A stretch of 64,000 nucleotides of DNA from Pseudomonas gregormendelii. Lineage in GTDB: Bacteria > Pseudomonadota > Gammaproteobacteria > Pseudomonadales > Pseudomonadaceae. Position 1 is the stretch's first letter. Every line of letters starts with the position of its first letter. The translations under genes and the position numbers were made by a program. The stretch is taken from positions 21,769-85,768 of the forward strand of contig NZ_JADEVO010000026.1 in the NCBI RefSeq assembly GCF_017114825.1. Reading direction: 5' to 3'. Shown here one piece after another: positions 23,822-35,300 of this stretch. The notes below the pieces were generated by a model, which saw only the letters and a list, made by a program, of their open reading frames with translations, ran no database searches and was not told the DNA's origin.

Positions 23822-26769
23822 TCGGCATCCAGGTGCAGGGGTGTAATGACTCGGCCGTCGCTCTGCGGTTCGCCGAGCGTGGCGTCGATGAAGTACACAC
23901 GGTCGTCGGCCAGTTGGCACTTTTCGACCAGGTAATCCTTGATGCTGCTGGCGCGATCCTGACCAAGCTGACGCAACAGCACTTCGTTGGAACTCCAGAA
24001 CCTGATCACGGCCTCGCGCATCTTCGCAGTGCGCTCTTCCTTGCCCAGGTCTTTCCATTCGGCAGGCGGCTGGGTCTTCAGGCGAGTGCGGTAGATGCCT
24101 TCCAGCAACGGACCTTTCTCGCTGTCCGGTACCTGCAGCAACCCGGCGTTGGCCGGTACTTTGTCGCCGCGACGCTGGAGCATTTTGTAGTAGTTGTACT
24201 GGTATTCCCGCTCAAGCCGTTGCTCGGCGATCAGTGGGCCGTCGCTGCTGGCGGCCGCAGTGCCTTCAATTTCCAGGCGTAGCGCCGGGCGTTCCTTGAG
24301 GGCTTGCGAGAGCTTGACCAGGGCGGCCTCGGCGTCCTTGCTCAGCTCACTGGAACCTGGGGCAAAGGAGACGGTGCCCAGGTCCTGGGAGCCGCCACCG
24401 CTGACCAGGCCGCCGATCAGCTTGAACGGCGCGGCAGCGGCTTTCACGATCAGGTTGCGCAGGGTTTGCCAGACAATCGGCATCACGCTGAACTGCGGAT
24501 TGTTCAAATCGCCGGTCACCGGCAGCTCGATGGAAATCTTGCCGTCGACATCCTTGAGCAGGGCGATCGCCAGTTTCAGGGGCAGACTGACGGCGTCGGG
24601 GCTGTCGACTTTTTCGCCCAGTTGCAGTTGCTCGACCACCACCTTGTTTTCGGCCTTCAGCTGGCCTTTGGTGATCATGTAGTGCAGGTCGAGGTTGAGC
24701 CGGCCCTTGCGAATGCGATACCCGGCGAATTTGCCGGAGTAGGGCGTCAGCGTGGTCAGTTCCACCCGCTTGAAACTGGTGGCAATGTCGAGGCTGGCCA
24801 TCGGGTCGAATGGGTTGACTGCACCCTTGATGGTCACCGGCGCGTAGCGATCGACCTTGCCCTTGACGTCAACGCTGGCGGGTTTCGCCTGGCGGCTGTC
24901 GATGGTGCCGATGGAACCGTTGAGCTGCTGGACGGCCGTGGCGAAATTCGGGGTCAGGCTGAAGTCGGCGAAATTGGCCGAACCATCATTGATGGCGATG
25001 CCGCCCACATGGATGCCCAGCGGCTTGTCCTTGCTGGCCGGTTTGGCGGCTGCACCCTTGGTGCTCGCATCGGCCGGTTGCGGGATCAGCAGGTCATCGA
25101 CGTTGGTGGTGCGGTCATCATTGATCATGAAACGCACGTACGGCTGGAACAGGTTGACCTTGTCGATCGACAGGCTGTCGCCATGCTGGTAGTTCAGGCC
25201 TTCGACCACCACCTGTTGCCACTTGAGGAAGTCGCGAGTCTTGAGGGTGTCGAGGGTATGCAGTTGATCGACCTGGGCGCGGCCGGTGACGCTGAAAGCG
25301 AGCGGCTCGGTGCTTTTCAGGTCGACCGCCAGATCACTGCCCAGCATGCCGCTGCGCAGTTCCAGGCGAATGAACGGGTTGATGTAAGACTGGGCGACCC
25401 GCAGATCGATGTCCTTGGTCTGCACCTTCAGGTTGGCAGTGACCGGGGCCAGGTTGACCACGCCGTCTGCGGTGAGCTTGCCTTGCTTGCCGACGCCGGT
25501 GTCGAGCTTGAGGTTGAAAGGCGCGCCATTGAGGCTGTCGAAATTCTGCAGGTCGACGTTCAGCGGGCTCAGGTCCAGCTCTACGGCGGGCTGTGCCTTG
25601 CGGTCCGCCAGATGCACCTGGTAATTGCGCAGTTGCACGTCCTTGAGCAGCACTTGCCAGGGTTTGCCCGGCGCTGCCGGCTCGGGTTTCGGCGAGTCCG
25701 CGGCCGCCGGGGTGCTGGCGGGTTCGGCCTTGGCTTTGGCGGCCGCTTTGGACGGTTGGCTGGCGAACAGTTTTTGCCAGTCGAGTTGCCCATCGGACTC
25801 CAGCGCGGCCCATGTTTCCAGTTTGTTGCTGCGGATCTTGCCGACGACAACCTGTTGTTTGGCCAGATCGATGGTGGTTTCAGTGACGTCCAGTCGTTGC
25901 AGCTTTGCCAATTGCCGCCCGTCCGGGGCCTTGATGGCGAAGGGGGAGACACTGAGCGCGAGGTTACTCAGCAGTAGCTCGGTTTGCTTGGACAGGTTGA
26001 GCTTGTAGTCGGTGCTCAGGCTGTAGACGCCATCTTCCAGCACCAAGGGTGCCGAATCGCGCACATAAGGCCAGAACGCCTTCATCCTGCCGTCGGTGAT
26101 CTTCAGTTTGCCTTCGGAGGCGATCGGGATGAGGCTGAAGTTGCCTGTCCAGTCGATCTGCCCGCCGTTGGGACCGGCGGCCACCAGCGTCATGTCGGCA
26201 CTGTCTTCGGGCAGGGTGCTGAGGTTTTTCAGTTCGAAGTCGAGTTTGTCGTAGAGAAACTCGATAGGTTCGCTGGGTCGGGCATCTTTGAAATGCACCA
26301 CGCCATCAGCCAGTTTGATCCGTTCAATTCGCAGCGGAAACGGCTTTGCATCCGGATCCGACGGGACCGGTTCGCTGGCGGGAATTTTGAAGAGACCGAG
26401 CAGATTGAGTTTGCCTTCCTTGTCGAACAGGATTTCGCTCTTGGGTTTGTTCAGCTCAATGTCGGACAGGTGCAGCGCCTTGGTCCACAGGCTGTCGATC
26501 TGCAGGTTGGCGTAGAGCCGTTCGAAACCGACCTGCTCCTTGCCCGGTTCGCCAACGATCAGTCCCCACAGCGTTAATTCCAGGCTGAACGGATTGAGTT
26601 CGATGCGCTGGATGTGCGCAGGCACCGTTGCGTAATCGGCCAATTGTTGATTGGCGACCCGCAACGCGATGCCCGGCAAAACCAGAAACCCCAGCAGGCT
26701 GTAGAGAGCCAGAGCAGTCAACAAGGCGCCAATGGCGCGGATCAATCCTTTGGGCATGTGCGGCTTCAT
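23818..26769 (-). CDS. DUF748 (AsmA-like) envelope protein
   Basis: A protein of 983 residues from the ATG at 26769; a downstream ATG (26757) is also possible. One N-terminal membrane helix (IGALLTALALYSLLGFLVLPG) is followed by a long periplasmic region of repeating beta-strands of AsmA/TamB character, in two DUF748 segments separated by a low-complexity linker rich in Ala, Lys and Pro (KAAAKAKAEPASTPAA). Near the C-terminus VSFAPGSSELSKDAEAALVK resembles the start of an OmpA-like peptidoglycan-binding domain. The family is thought to work in lipid transport or envelope maintenance, which is inference. Coupled to the DUF2845 gene. Confidence 0.82.
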   Translation of the reverse strand: MKPHMPKGLIRAIGALLTALALYSLLGFLVLPGIALRVANQQLADYATVPAHIQRIELNPFSLELTLWGLIVGEPGKEQVGFERLYANLQIDSLWTKALHLSDIELNKPKSEILFDKEGKLNLLGLFKIPASEPVPSDPDAKPFPLRIERIKLADGVVHFKDARPSEPIEFLYDKLDFELKNLSTLPEDSADMTLVAAGPNGGQIDWTGNFSLIPIASEGKLKITDGRMKAFWPYVRDSAPLVLEDGVYSLSTDYKLNLSKQTELLLSNLALSVSPFAIKAPDGRQLAKLQRLDVTETTIDLAKQQVVVGKIRSNKLETWAALESDGQLDWQKLFASQPSKAAAKAKAEPASTPAAADSPKPEPAAPGKPWQVLLKDVQLRNYQVHLADRKAQPAVELDLSPLNVDLQNFDSLNGAPFNLKLDTGVGKQGKLTADGVVNLAPVTANLKVQTKDIDLRVAQSYINPFIRLELRSGMLGSDLAVDLKSTEPLAFSVTGRAQVDQLHTLDTLKTRDFLKWQQVVVEGLNYQHGDSLSIDKVNLFQPYVRFMINDDRTTNVDDLLIPQPADASTKGAAAKPASKDKPLGIHVGGIAINDGSANFADFSLTPNFATAVQQLNGSIGTIDSRQAKPASVDVKGKVDRYAPVTIKGAVNPFDPMASLDIATSFKRVELTTLTPYSGKFAGYRIRKGRLNLDLHYMITKGQLKAENKVVVEQLQLGEKVDSPDAVSLPLKLAIALLKDVDGKISIELPVTGDLNNPQFSVMPIVWQTLRNLIVKAAAAPFKLIGGLVSGGGSQDLGTVSFAPGSSELSKDAEAALVKLSQALKERPALRLEIEGTAAASSDGPLIAEQRLEREYQYNYYKMLQRRGDKVPANAGLLQVPDSEKGPLLEGIYRTRLKTQPPAEWKDLGKEERTAKMREAVIRFWSSNEVLLRQLGQDRASSIKDYLVEKCQLADDRVYFIDATLGEPQSDGRVITPLHLDAE

Positions 26770-26862
26770 CTGTCTGAATCGGAGTGCCTTGGAGTATGGC
26801 ACGCGATTCTGGTTCCGAAGTGGTCGCGCTTTGCAGGATTTATATGAAAATGTCGAAGAATT

Positions 26863-27879
26863 TCAGAGTTGCAGGATCAAGGTCTTCAGCGGCGGCTGCT
26901 GATCCATCGACGGAAAGTCCACCCCAGGGGTCATTACGGTCCATTCGCGAACCGGTCGGCCGGCCTTTTCCGCGCAGCGCAAAACCTGTTCGCGCCAGTC
27001 CTCCATGCTGACTTTCGCCAGATTGTTGCAGCAGATCAGCACACCGTTATCAGCCGTGCTCAGCAACGCCGGCTTGAGCAGGCTCTGGTAGTCGCGCAGC
27101 AGGTCGACGGTGCCGAAAGCGCTCTTGGCCCAAGCGGGTGGGTCGAGCAGCACCAGGTCGTATTGACGCTGCTCCAGGCGCAGGTAAGCGGGAAGCTTGT
27201 GGCCGCGACGCTGGCTGATGGGCAGGCCGGCGAGTTGGCGGATCGCCGGGAAATAATCGGACTGGATGAATTCCATGGTCGGCAGTTGCGGGTTAAGCAG
27301 ACCATTCTCGCGCCCGACCGCCAGGTTACCCTCGGCGAAGTCCAGGTTGCACACCTCCCGCGCGCCGCCGGCTGCGGCGCAGAGGCCGACGCCACAGGTG
27401 TAGGCGAACAGGTTGAGTACGCTTTTGCCTTGGCTGTGCGCCTTGACCCAGCTGCGGGTGTTACGCAGGTCGAGGAACAGCAGAGGATCCTGTCCGGCAT
27501 GACGGCCGCGAACTCGATAGTTGAGGCCCCACTCGTGGCCGATCAGGTCCTGCAGCGCTGCTTCGTCGGCCCGGTAGACGGTGTCTTCGCGATCAATGCG
27601 CGAATTGCCCCGGGAGCGGTCGTTGTAGACCAGCAACGTCTCCAGGCCCAGGTGCTGGTTGATGGTCGCGTGCAGGCCAAGCAGGGCTTCGCGTTCCAGC
27701 GACTGGTGGAAGCTTTGCACCAGCAGTTGCGGGCCATAGCGGTCGATGGTCAGGCCGCCGGCGCCTTCCTGGCTACCGTGGAACAGGCGGTAGCAATCGG
27801 TGCCTTGTTGATGCAGCTCGGCGAGCAGGTCCTGGCGATGATCGAGGGCGGCGCGCAGCGCCTGATTCAAGGAAGACAT
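26863..27879 (-). CDS. Class I SAM-dependent RNA methyltransferase (RlmI-like)
   Basis: A protein of 338 residues related to the RlmI/RlmK group of 23S rRNA cytosine or guanine methyltransferases. The SAM site is LNLFAYTCGVGLCAAAGGA (about residues 158-176), and the catalytic-type motif is LVLLDPPAWAK. It has no N-terminal PUA domain, unlike RlmI, so the exact target is unclear. Gene stands alone, with a REP pair upstream. Confidence 0.8.
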   Translation of the reverse strand: MSSLNQALRAALDHRQDLLAELHQQGTDCYRLFHGSQEGAGGLTIDRYGPQLLVQSFHQSLEREALLGLHATINQHLGLETLLVYNDRSRGNSRIDREDTVYRADEAALQDLIGHEWGLNYRVRGRHAGQDPLLFLDLRNTRSWVKAHSQGKSVLNLFAYTCGVGLCAAAGGAREVCNLDFAEGNLAVGRENGLLNPQLPTMEFIQSDYFPAIRQLAGLPISQRRGHKLPAYLRLEQRQYDLVLLDPPAWAKSAFGTVDLLRDYQSLLKPALLSTADNGVLICCNNLAKVSMEDWREQVLRCAEKAGRPVREWTVMTPGVDFPSMDQQPPLKTLILQL

Positions 27880-27948
27880 GCTGTGCGCCTTGCAGAGGGA
27901 ATTTGGCGCGGGAGTTTAACAGCTTGGCTGTTAACCGAGGTGCTGCCA

Positions 27949-28019
27949 TTGCGAGCAGGCTCACTCCCACGTTGGATTTTTGACTATTCTTCCCTGTGGG
28001 AGCGAGCCTGCTCGCGATG
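27949..28019. repeat. Inverted REP-type pair
   Basis: ttgcgagcaggctcactcc at 27949 faces gtgggagcgagcctgctcgc at 27999, about 30 bp apart, between a methyltransferase gene and the end of the DUF2236 gene. Confidence 0.75.
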
Positions 28020-28022
28020 CTT

Positions 28023-28895
28023 TTAGCTTAGCAATCCCATCCGCCGCTTTGCCCGCTGCACCGAACCATTACGCACGGCCCAGCGCAGCATCGGCGCACT
28101 TCGATTGATGCTGGCGCGGATCAGCTTGCGTTGCAGCGGGCTTTGACTTACGCCTAGCATGTCACTGGCCCAATCGGGCAGCAGGTCAATTCCGGCCTGC
28201 ATCATCAGGCCGCCAAAGGGCTTGGCCAGGCGGCTCGGAGCTGGGGCGTTGAGCAGCAACTGCAACACTTCGCGACTGCGCTCATCGCACAATAGTTGCG
28301 GGCGAATACTCTCCAGGTAGTGGGATATTTCCAGCCGGGAGCGGGGCACATCCCGGGCACCCAGGCGTTCGGCGATCAGCGCGATCTCGGCGTAGTAACG
28401 GTCCTGATCGGCCAGCGACAACTGTGGGTTGCGGTAACGCAGATGCGCCGCAAGAAAGTTGCTGACTTCCGCCACATGAACCCATGTCAGCAAAGACGGA
28501 TCGCTGGCGGCGTAAGGCCGTCCATCGGGTGCCGTGCCGGTGACCTGCAAATGGATGGTGCGAACCTTCTCGATCAGCCAGTCGGCATCCTTTCGCGAGC
28601 CGAAAGTAGTGCCAGAGATGAATTGGCCCGTGCGGCGCAATCGACCCAGCATGTCTTCACGAAAATTTGAGTGGTCCCATACTCCGGCCAGCGCCAGGGG
28701 ATGCAGGGCTTGCAACATGAGTGCACTGATACCGCCGATCAACATGCTGCTGAAGTCGCCATGCACCTGCCAGCTCACCGAGTCGGGGCCAAACAAGCCA
28801 GGATCGCCCTTGGGGTTCTCCAGGTCGAGCGTGCCAAGCGACAGGCCCGTGAGGCTCATGATCTGCGTTTCGATGCGGGTGCGGATGAATTCCAT
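28023..28895 (-). CDS. DUF2236 / MpaB-family oxygenase-like protein
   Basis: A protein of 290 residues from the ATG at 28895. DUF2236 (ER-bound oxygenase MpaB/LcpB-type) proteins are haem or metal proteins; the fungal member MpaB cleaves a farnesyl chain, and latex-clearing proteins are relatives. Visible family features are VSWQVHGDFSSMLIGG near the N-terminus, LHPLALAGVWDHSNF, and WVHVAEVSNFLAAH, which supply the conserved His residues. The substrate in Pseudomonas is unknown. The longer frame (to 28991) runs through a REP element and is not credible. Confidence 0.78.
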   Translation of the reverse strand: MEFIRTRIETQIMSLTGLSLGTLDLENPKGDPGLFGPDSVSWQVHGDFSSMLIGGISALMLQALHPLALAGVWDHSNFREDMLGRLRRTGQFISGTTFGSRKDADWLIEKVRTIHLQVTGTAPDGRPYAASDPSLLTWVHVAEVSNFLAAHLRYRNPQLSLADQDRYYAEIALIAERLGARDVPRSRLEISHYLESIRPQLLCDERSREVLQLLLNAPAPSRLAKPFGGLMMQAGIDLLPDWASDMLGVSQSPLQRKLIRASINRSAPMLRWAVRNGSVQRAKRRMGLLS

Positions 28896-28934
28896 GGTGA
28901 CTCTGAGGAAAATAAATGGGTGTGCGCGCGCGTA

Positions 28935-28960
28935 CTGTAGGAGCAAGCTCGCTCCTACAG
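28935..28960. repeat. REP-type palindrome
   Basis: CTGTAGGAGC - AAGCTC - GCTCCTACAG, perfect 10-bp arms, in the space between acs and the DUF2236 gene. Confidence 0.8.
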
Positions 28961-28995
28961 GGCGGATCCCACCACGCGCGGTAACAGGCAATACG

Positions 28996-30933
<1,938 letters not shown>

Positions 30934-30940
30934 GACGGTT

Positions 30941-30954
30941 CCTTATTCTTGTTT
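30941..30954 (-). promoter_or_regulatory. A-rich Hfq/Crc-type site before acs
   Basis: On the minus strand AAACAAGAATAAGG follows the AANAANAAN rule over four triplets and runs into the ribosome-binding sequence 7 bp before the acs ATG. Binding is inferred from the motif and position. Confidence 0.6.
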
Positions 30955-30984
30955 GCACGACAAGAGGGGAGCAGCGCGACCCTC

Positions 30985-31061
30985 GTAGGAGCTGTCGAAG
31001 GCTGCGATCTTTTGGTCTTCAAAAGCAAAATCAAAAGATCGCAGCCTTCGGCAGCTCCTAT
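30985..31061. repeat. REP-type palindrome (gtaggagctgtcgaaggctgcg family)
   Basis: Arms gtaggagctgtcgaaggctg / cagccttcggcagctccta about 70 bp apart, with inner arms gatcttttg / caaaagatc giving a long cruciform or hairpin. It lies between pgi and acs. Confidence 0.8.
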
Positions 31062-31093
31062 AAGGTTAGTACCCCCGCAGGAACGGCGTCAGG

Positions 31094-32758
31094 TTAACCG
31101 CGGTGACGACCGCGGAAGTAGTTGATCAGACCTTGTGTAGAGGCATCGTCAGCCGGCGTTTCTTCGCTGCCAACCAGACGGTTGTAAACGCCTTTGCCCA
31201 GCTCCTTGCCCAGCTCCACACCCCATTGGTCAAAGGCGTTGATGCCCCAGATCACGCTCTGCACGAAGACTTTATGCTCGTACATCGCCACCAGCGCGCC
31301 GAGACGACGCGGGCTGATGCGCTCTACCACGAGGGTGTTGCTCGGACGATTGCCCGGTATCACCTTGTGCGGCGCGATCTTGTGTACGTCTTCTTCGCTC
31401 ACGCCTTTGTCGCGCAGTTCTGCTTCGGCTTCGGCGAGGGTCTTGCCGAGCATCAGTGCCTGGCTCTGGGACAGGCAGTTGGCGTACAGCCACTGGTGAT
31501 GGTCGGATACCGGGTTGAAGCTGACGATCGGCACGATGAAGTCCGCCGGGATCAGTTGAGTGCCCTGGTGCAGCAGCTGGTGATAGGCGTGCTGGCCGTT
31601 GCAACCAACGCCGCCCCAGATGACCGGCCCGGTGTCAGTGTTAACCGGCGTGCCATCCTGGCGGACGCTCTTGCCATTGGATTCCATGTCCAGCTGCTGC
31701 AAGTGCTTGGTGATGTTGCGCAGGTAGTGGTCGTACGGCAGGATCGCGTGGCTCTGCGCGCCCCAGAAGTTGCCGTACCAGACGCCGAGCAATGCCAGCA
31801 GCACCGGCATGTTCTGTTCGAAAGGTGCGCTCTGGAAATGCTGGTCCATGGTGTAGGCACCCGACAGCAGTTCCTTGAAGTTCGACATGCCAATGGCGAG
31901 GGCGATCGGCAGGCCGATGGCCGACCACAGCGAGTAACGCCCGCCAACCCAGTCCCACATCGGGAAGATGTTTTCTTCGCGAATACCAAAGGCCACGGCA
32001 GCGGCGTTGTTGCTCGAAACCGCGATGAAGTGGCGATACAGCTCGGCTTCCGAACCACCCTGGGCGAGGTACCAGGCGCGTGCAGCCTGGGCGTTCTTCA
32101 GGGTCTCGAGGGTATTGAAGGATTTGGACGAGACGATGAACAGCGTGGTCTCGGCCCGCAGCTTCATGGTCAGTTCGTGAAATTCGCTGCCGTCGATGTT
32201 CGCCAGGTAATGGCAGCGCACGCCTTTCTGGGCGTAGGACAACAGTGCTTCGGACACCAGCTCCGGGCCGAGGAACGAGCCGCCGATGCCGATGTTCACC
32301 ACGTCAGTGATTGGCTTCTCGGTGTAACCGCGCCACAGACCGTCGTGGATGCGGCCCACGAGATCGGTGATCTGGTTCAACACCTTATGTACTTCCGGCA
32401 TCACATTGACGCCGTTGACCGACAACTTGTCGCCTACGGGGCGACGCAGGGCGGTGTGCAATGCAGGGCGCCCTTCGGACGAGTTGACGATTTCGCCTTC
32501 GAACAGCGACTTGATCGCGCCCTTGAGGTCGACTTCATTGGCCAGGCCCACCAGCAGGTTGCGGGTCTCGGCGTTGATCAGATTCTTTGAATAGTCGAGA
32601 AACAGGCCGCAGCTGCTGAGGGTGAATTGCGTGAAGCGCTGCGGATCGGCATTAAACGCTTCGCGCATGCTGAAATCCTGCATGGCTTGGCGGTGATCAT
32701 TCAACGCTTGCCAGGCGGGCAGAGCGGTCACGTCGTGAGGAGTGCGGTAGTACGCCAT
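31094..32758 (-). CDS. pgi: Glucose-6-phosphate isomerase
   Basis: Interconverts glucose-6-phosphate and fructose-6-phosphate in the cytoplasm; in Pseudomonas it works mainly in the gluconeogenic and cyclic Entner-Doudoroff direction. It has 554 residues. Substrate-binding and signature stretches GIGGSFLGPEL, SKSFNTLET, VGGRYSLWSAIGLPIAL and GQHAYHQLLHQGT are visible. The AAAAAGGAAAC box lies upstream of the ATG. Confidence 0.98.
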   Translation of the reverse strand: MAYYRTPHDVTALPAWQALNDHRQAMQDFSMREAFNADPQRFTQFTLSSCGLFLDYSKNLINAETRNLLVGLANEVDLKGAIKSLFEGEIVNSSEGRPALHTALRRPVGDKLSVNGVNVMPEVHKVLNQITDLVGRIHDGLWRGYTEKPITDVVNIGIGGSFLGPELVSEALLSYAQKGVRCHYLANIDGSEFHELTMKLRAETTLFIVSSKSFNTLETLKNAQAARAWYLAQGGSEAELYRHFIAVSSNNAAAVAFGIREENIFPMWDWVGGRYSLWSAIGLPIALAIGMSNFKELLSGAYTMDQHFQSAPFEQNMPVLLALLGVWYGNFWGAQSHAILPYDHYLRNITKHLQQLDMESNGKSVRQDGTPVNTDTGPVIWGGVGCNGQHAYHQLLHQGTQLIPADFIVPIVSFNPVSDHHQWLYANCLSQSQALMLGKTLAEAEAELRDKGVSEEDVHKIAPHKVIPGNRPSNTLVVERISPRRLGALVAMYEHKVFVQSVIWGINAFDQWGVELGKELGKGVYNRLVGSEETPADDASTQGLINYFRGRHRG

Positions 32759-32987
32759 CGCTGCGGGTTTCCTTTTTACTTGAACGGCTTTTGAACACTA
32801 AAAATACCGGATCGCTGCGGGTGGGCGTCCGGTCAACTGCGTCGTCACGTTTTCGTGGCGCAGGGCGAATACAGTAACTCTCGCGCTGCAATCTGTCTTG
32901 ACTTTGTCTGACCCGTCCCCGGTACTTTTTTATACATGAAGACTGGGGCGAGCCGACAAACGGAAGGAAAAGGTGTTTCTGGTTCGA

Positions 32988-33368
32988 TCAGGCGACCTGA
33001 ACCGGGATGGCGTTGCTGGTGTGGCTCAGTTCGTTACCTGGTGCCATGTAGAGCATGCGCGGCTTGAAGTTGAGCAGCTCGGCTTCGCTGTAATGGGCGT
33101 AGGCGCAGATGATCACTCGATCGCCGACCTTGGCCTTGTGGGCAGCGGCACCATTGACCGATATCATGCGCGAGCCTTCTTCCCCGCGGATCGCGTAGGT
33201 GGTGAAGCGCTCGCCGTTGTCGACGTTGTAGATCTGGATCTGTTCGTACTCACGGATGCCGGACAGGTCCAGCCATTCGCCGTCGATGGCGCAAGAGCCT
33301 TCGTAATCGAGAACAGCGTGGGTGACTTCGGCGCGATGCAGCTTGGCCTTGAGCATGATGGCGTGCAT
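32988..33368 (-). CDS. panD: Aspartate 1-decarboxylase PanD
   Basis: Makes beta-alanine from aspartate for pantothenate synthesis. It has 126 residues. The self-cleavage site YEGSCAID is present at residues 22-29, where the Gly-Ser bond is processed to create the pyruvoyl cofactor. The partner enzymes PanC and PanB are encoded just upstream on the same strand, after a 93-bp gap that holds a degraded REP element. Confidence 0.97.
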   Translation of the reverse strand: MHAIMLKAKLHRAEVTHAVLDYEGSCAIDGEWLDLSGIREYEQIQIYNVDNGERFTTYAIRGEEGSRMISVNGAAAHKAKVGDRVIICAYAHYSEAELLNFKPRMLYMAPGNELSHTSNAIPVQVA

Positions 33369-33418
33369 TTTTTTGTTATCCCGGGTCGAAATTGGGTAGT
33401 GAAAGCTGAGGCAGATCC

Positions 33419-33449
33419 CATGTGGAAGCGAGCAAACCCGCTCCCAGGG
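33419..33449. repeat. Degraded REP-type element
   Basis: catgtggaagcgagcaaa / cccgctcccag between panC and panD resembles the gtgggagcgggc family with mismatches. Confidence 0.5.
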
Positions 33450-33461
33450 GGCGCGCGGTGC

Positions 33462-34322
33462 TTAGGCGGGCGCGTCCAGGTTCAGGTGCAGGTTGTCGAT
33501 CAACCGGGTTGTGCCGAGGAACGCTGCGACCAGAATCACCACATCCCGATCCTCGGGAGTAGCGGGACGCAAGTTTTGCCCCTGGCGAATTTCCAGGTAA
33601 TCAGGGCGCAGCCCGGCCGCTTGCAGTTGCTGCAACTTGGCGTGGATCAGCCCCGGATAGTCGCGATCCCCTTGCTTGATCGCCTCGGCGATCTCGCTCA
33701 GCGTGCGATACACAATCGGCGCGACGGCCCGCTGTTCTTCACTGAGGAACCCGTTACGCGATGACAATGCCAGGCCGTCGGCCGCACGCACGGTCGGCTC
33801 GCCGATGATCTGGATGGGCATATTCAGGTCATGAACCAGTGACTTGATCACCGCCAGCTGCTGGAAGTCTTTCTGGCCGAAGATCGCCAGGTCCGGCTGA
33901 ACCATGTTGAACAGCTTGCTGACGACCGTTGCCACGCCTTCGAAATGCCCAGGGCGGCTGGCGCCACACAAGCCTTCGGACAGTTGCGGCACACTGACCC
34001 GCGTCTGCCCGGCCATGCCATCGGGGTACATTTCCTCGACGCTCGGCGCGAACAGCAGGTGGCAGCCGGCCTGGAGCAGTTTTTCCTGGTCGGCGGCGAG
34101 GGTGCGCGGGTATTTGTCGAGGTCCTCGCCGGCGCCGAATTGCAGCGGATTGACGAAAATGCTCGCGACCACAAAATCCACCCGCTGGGTGGCCTTGGTC
34201 ACCAGTGCGACATGGCCGCTGTGCAGGTTGCCCATGGTGGGCACAAAGCCGATACGTTTGCCTTCACTGCGGGCCCGCGCCACGGCGGCCCGGAGTTCGC
34301 GTACGGTTTTTACGGTGTTCAT
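33462..34322 (-). CDS. panC: Pantothenate synthetase PanC
   Basis: Condenses pantoate with beta-alanine using ATP. It has 286 residues, with the nucleotidyl-transferase signatures FVPTMGNLHSGHVALV (HxGH motif) at the N-terminus, FGQKDFQQLAV, and LSSRNGFLS. The start overlaps the panB stop by 4 bp (ATGA), so PanB and PanC are made from one coupled message. Confidence 0.98.
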   Translation of the reverse strand: MNTVKTVRELRAAVARARSEGKRIGFVPTMGNLHSGHVALVTKATQRVDFVVASIFVNPLQFGAGEDLDKYPRTLAADQEKLLQAGCHLLFAPSVEEMYPDGMAGQTRVSVPQLSEGLCGASRPGHFEGVATVVSKLFNMVQPDLAIFGQKDFQQLAVIKSLVHDLNMPIQIIGEPTVRAADGLALSSRNGFLSEEQRAVAPIVYRTLSEIAEAIKQGDRDYPGLIHAKLQQLQAAGLRPDYLEIRQGQNLRPATPEDRDVVILVAAFLGTTRLIDNLHLNLDAPA

Positions 34323-35119
34323 GCAGAGAATCCGTGTTCGATGCCTGGGAAAGTCGCCGCTTTGACTTCAGCTACGTAGGCGCTCAAGGCCGCCTGGATG
34401 CTGGGTTGTCCGGTCATGAAGTTCTTCACGAACTTGGGCACGCGCCCGGTGATGGACAGGCCCAGGATGTCGTGCAGCACCAATACCTGGCCGTCGGTCG
34501 CGTGACCTGCGCCGATGCCGATCACCGGGATTTTCACGGCGTGGGTGATTTCCTCGGCCAGCTCGCTCGGCACGCATTCCAGCAGCAGCATGGCCGCGCC
34601 GGCCTGTTCCAGGGAGATGGCGTCGGCACGCATCTGCCGCGCCTGATTTTCGCTCCGGCCCTGGACCTTGTAACCGCCGAGCATGTTCACCGACTGCGGC
34701 GTCAACCCCATGTGCGCGCACACCGGAATACCGCGTTCAGCCAGCAGGCGAATCGAATCCGCGAGCCACAATGCGCCTTCGACCTTGACCATATGCGCAC
34801 CGGCCTGCATCAACAGGGCGCTGTTGGTCATGGCTTGTTCAGTAGTGGCGTAGGCCATGAACGGCAGGTCGGCTAGGATCAATGCGTCCGAATTGCCGCG
34901 TTTGACGCAGGCCACGTGGTAAGCCATTTCTGCGGTGCTGACCGGCAGGGTGCTGTCGTGTCCTTGCAGGACCATGCCGAGGGAATCGCCCACCAGCAGC
35001 ACTTCAACCCCGGCCTCATTGCAGGCGTTGGCGAATGTCGCGTCATAGCAGGTCAGCATGGTGATTTTTTCACCTTTTTGCTTGAGACCTTGCAGGGTGG
35101 TCAGGGTAATGGCTGGCAT
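34319..35119 (-). CDS. panB: 3-methyl-2-oxobutanoate hydroxymethyltransferase PanB
   Basis: First committed step of pantothenate synthesis: adds a hydroxymethyl group from methylene-tetrahydrofolate to 2-oxoisovalerate, a valine-pathway intermediate that also ties it to the ilv genes of this window. It has 266 residues; TCYDATFA, LVGDSLGMVLQGHDST and the catalytic Glu region ECVPSELAEEIT are present. The start at 35119 has a GAGGAA box; the frame five codons longer does not improve it. Confidence 0.97.
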   Translation of the reverse strand: MPAITLTTLQGLKQKGEKITMLTCYDATFANACNEAGVEVLLVGDSLGMVLQGHDSTLPVSTAEMAYHVACVKRGNSDALILADLPFMAYATTEQAMTNSALLMQAGAHMVKVEGALWLADSIRLLAERGIPVCAHMGLTPQSVNMLGGYKVQGRSENQARQMRADAISLEQAGAAMLLLECVPSELAEEITHAVKIPVIGIGAGHATDGQVLVLHDILGLSITGRVPKFVKNFMTGQPSIQAALSAYVAEVKAATFPGIEHGFSA

Positions 35120-35300
35120 CAAAAGGTTCCTCATTCAGGCGCTGTGGAAACTACTGCGAGTAACGCGCGTGATTCTTCGTTGAATACAGGCGCACGGTCT
35201 GTTGTCGTGCTTTTATGGCCTGAATTGCGCCCTGTAACGCCGTGTTGACGGCGGCGGGACGCCTATAGTCGTGAGGAGAACCCGGGAAGTCAATTGCATG

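Noticed and set aside
24304..25977. 557-residue frame antisense to the DUF748 gene
   Set aside because: Shadow of a real gene; no recognisable domain and no ribosome site.
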